Source: Pseudomonadota bacterium (GTDB lineage: Bacteria; Desulfobacterota; Anaeroferrophillalia; Anaeroferrophillales; Tharpellaceae). Taken from it: DNA of 14,284 bases. Positions 13,986 through 14,284 of this stretch are shown here, in pieces. A program made the translations under genes and the position numbers. The notes under the pieces were generated by a model. That model did not search any database. It had not been told where the DNA came from and saw only the letters and a program-made list of their open reading frames with translations. The DNA lies in the NCBI GenBank assembly GCA_015486445.1, contig WFRT01000091.1:1-14284 (forward strand). Reading direction: 5' to 3'. Position 1 is the stretch's first letter, and every line of letters starts with the position of its first letter.

Positions 13986-13991
13986 ATTTTA
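13986..13991 (-). promoter_or_regulatory. -10 box of nadK placed for a leaderless transcript
   Basis: On the minus strand TAAAAT (13991-13986), one mismatch from TATAAT, is preceded by TGT as an extended -10. Six bases later comes the nadK ATG, so the expected start point is the A of the ATG itself. A weak -35 (TTTACT, 18 nt upstream) is present. Confidence 0.5.
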
Positions 13992-14077
13992 ACACAGCCG
14001 CCGCCGCTTAGTAAAGGGTAATCGGCGGCCGGCCCGGTTCCGGGGAGGGCTTTGCCGGGGCTGGCCGGCGGGGTTAA

Positions 14078-14109
14078 GGATTGACAATCCGGCCGGCTTT
14101 TGTTATTAA
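14078..14109 (+). promoter_or_regulatory. Sigma-70-type promoter with a palindrome over the -35 box
   Basis: TTGACA (14081-14086) and TATTAA (14104-14109) are separated by exactly 17 nt; the -35 is perfect and the -10 matches 4 of 6. The -35 sits inside a perfect 13-base dyad GGATTGACAATCC (14078-14090), a possible operator. GCTGGCCGG (14060-14068) could also pair with CCGGCCGGC (14089-14097) ahead of a T-rich stretch, a terminator-like alternative, but no plus-strand gene lies upstream to terminate. The transcript would run into the terminal repeat. Confidence 0.5.
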
Positions 14110-14134
14110 GGCGCGCGAATTTGGAATTTCATCT

Positions 14135-14284
14135 GTAACTATTCAGCCAAATCCGGGGTCGGGCGCGGCTTTTCTTCGCTAAGCGTTAAGATTTCTGTTT
14201 TTCCTCGCGCTCGCTTCGCCCGCATTGCAAAACTCGCTTACGCTCAGACAGTTGCAATGCTTATGGGCTCCCGCTCGCTGGGAA
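14135..14284. repeat. Repeat-like structured sequence cut by the window end
   Basis: From GTAACTATTCAGCC (14135-14148) onward the composition changes and short words recur: CTCGCTT at 14209-14215 and 14233-14239, and CTCGCT again at 14274-14279. GCATTGCAA (14222-14230) and TTGCAATGC (14252-14260) are a perfect 9-bp inverted repeat around a 21-nt loop. A longer imperfect arm follows outside it: TTCC at 14201-14204 faces GGAA at 14281-14284, with GCTCGC and GCCC blocks also facing their complements. No coding sequence fits. I associate such sequences with multicopy intergenic elements of Desulfobacterota, from memory and unverified. It may be the end of a mobile or miniature element. Confidence 0.5.
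14201..14284. repeat. Imperfect long inverted repeat reaching the window end
   Basis: The left arm 14201-14230 and the right arm 14252-14284 share TTCC, a GC-GC block, GCCC and GCATTGCAA when one is reverse-complemented, with small gaps. Left of the arm the sequence is GTTTTTCC, so the arm may extend as AAAAC past the window edge. Confidence 0.55.

Larger units (their letters stand above)
13980..14284. other. Non-coding region upstream of nadK, promoter plus repeat-like sequence
   Basis: No gene is visible in these 305 bases. From left to right they hold the nadK promoter region, a very GC-rich block (about 14020-14075), a plus-strand promoter (14081-14109), a short AT-rich leader with the near-repeat GAATTT / GGAATTTC, and from about 14135 a structured repeat-like sequence reaching the window end. 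Confidence 0.6.

Noticed and set aside
14060..14101. Plus-strand intrinsic terminator
   Set aside because: A stem and T-rich tail can be drawn, but no plus-strand gene lies upstream and the loop is 20 nt; the promoter reading explains the sequence better.
14209..14279. CRISPR-like array from the recurring CTCGCT words
   Set aside because: The repeats are only six or seven bases, unevenly spaced and part of a palindrome, not regular repeats with spacers.

Overview
The window looks like chromosomal backbone of a GC-rich anaerobic bacterium, most likely a Desulfobacterota (Deltaproteobacteria) member. That is inference from the gene set: rubrerythrin, a three-cysteine LarE-type sulfur transferase, chorismate dehydratase of the futalosine menaquinone route, a PcnB-type nucleotidyltransferase, a short GNAT-type ArgA, and a PAS histidine kinase with a Cys-rich motif. 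I see no rRNA, tRNA, CRISPR array, phage gene or transposase gene.

Layout. 1-174 (minus) is the N-terminus of an exported protein cut by the window edge. 175-598 has no convincing gene. 660-1061 (minus) is a small two-helix membrane protein with a clear sigma-70 promoter and a clear intrinsic terminator, so it is a single-gene unit. 1224-2042 (minus) is larE, divergent from rubrerythrin (2236-2811, plus). Their 193-bp gap holds overlapping opposed promoters and a possible PerR-like site. A strong terminator ends rubrerythrin just where nadA ends.

8495-2945 (minus) is one tightly packed six-gene run: pcnB, mqnA, gmhA, a deoxyhypusine-synthase-like gene, proC, nadA. It has GTGA and ATGA stop/start overlaps and short gaps. 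It joins RNA 3'-end modification, menaquinone, heptose, proline and NAD synthesis, a housekeeping mixture. The deoxyhypusine-synthase-like product has the family's fold signatures but no lysine where the catalytic lysine should be, so its reaction is unknown; it is the most interesting protein here.

8655-10923 (plus) is a two-gene signalling unit: a soluble diguanylate cyclase with an intact product-inhibition site, overlapping a membrane PAS histidine kinase that starts at TTG. The kinase converges on and overlaps argA. 13979-10918 (minus) is nadK, recN, argA, again tightly packed (NADP supply, double-strand-break repair, first step of arginine synthesis). nadK appears to be transcribed as a leaderless mRNA.

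13980-14284 has no gene. It holds a plus-strand promoter with a palindrome over its -35 box, followed by a structured repeat-like sequence whose imperfect inverted repeat runs off the window end. This looks like the edge of a multicopy element.

No clear new multi-gene system is visible. The best leads are the lysine-less deoxyhypusine-synthase-like gene in its operon, the terminal repeat, and the Cys-motif kinase with its partner cyclase.
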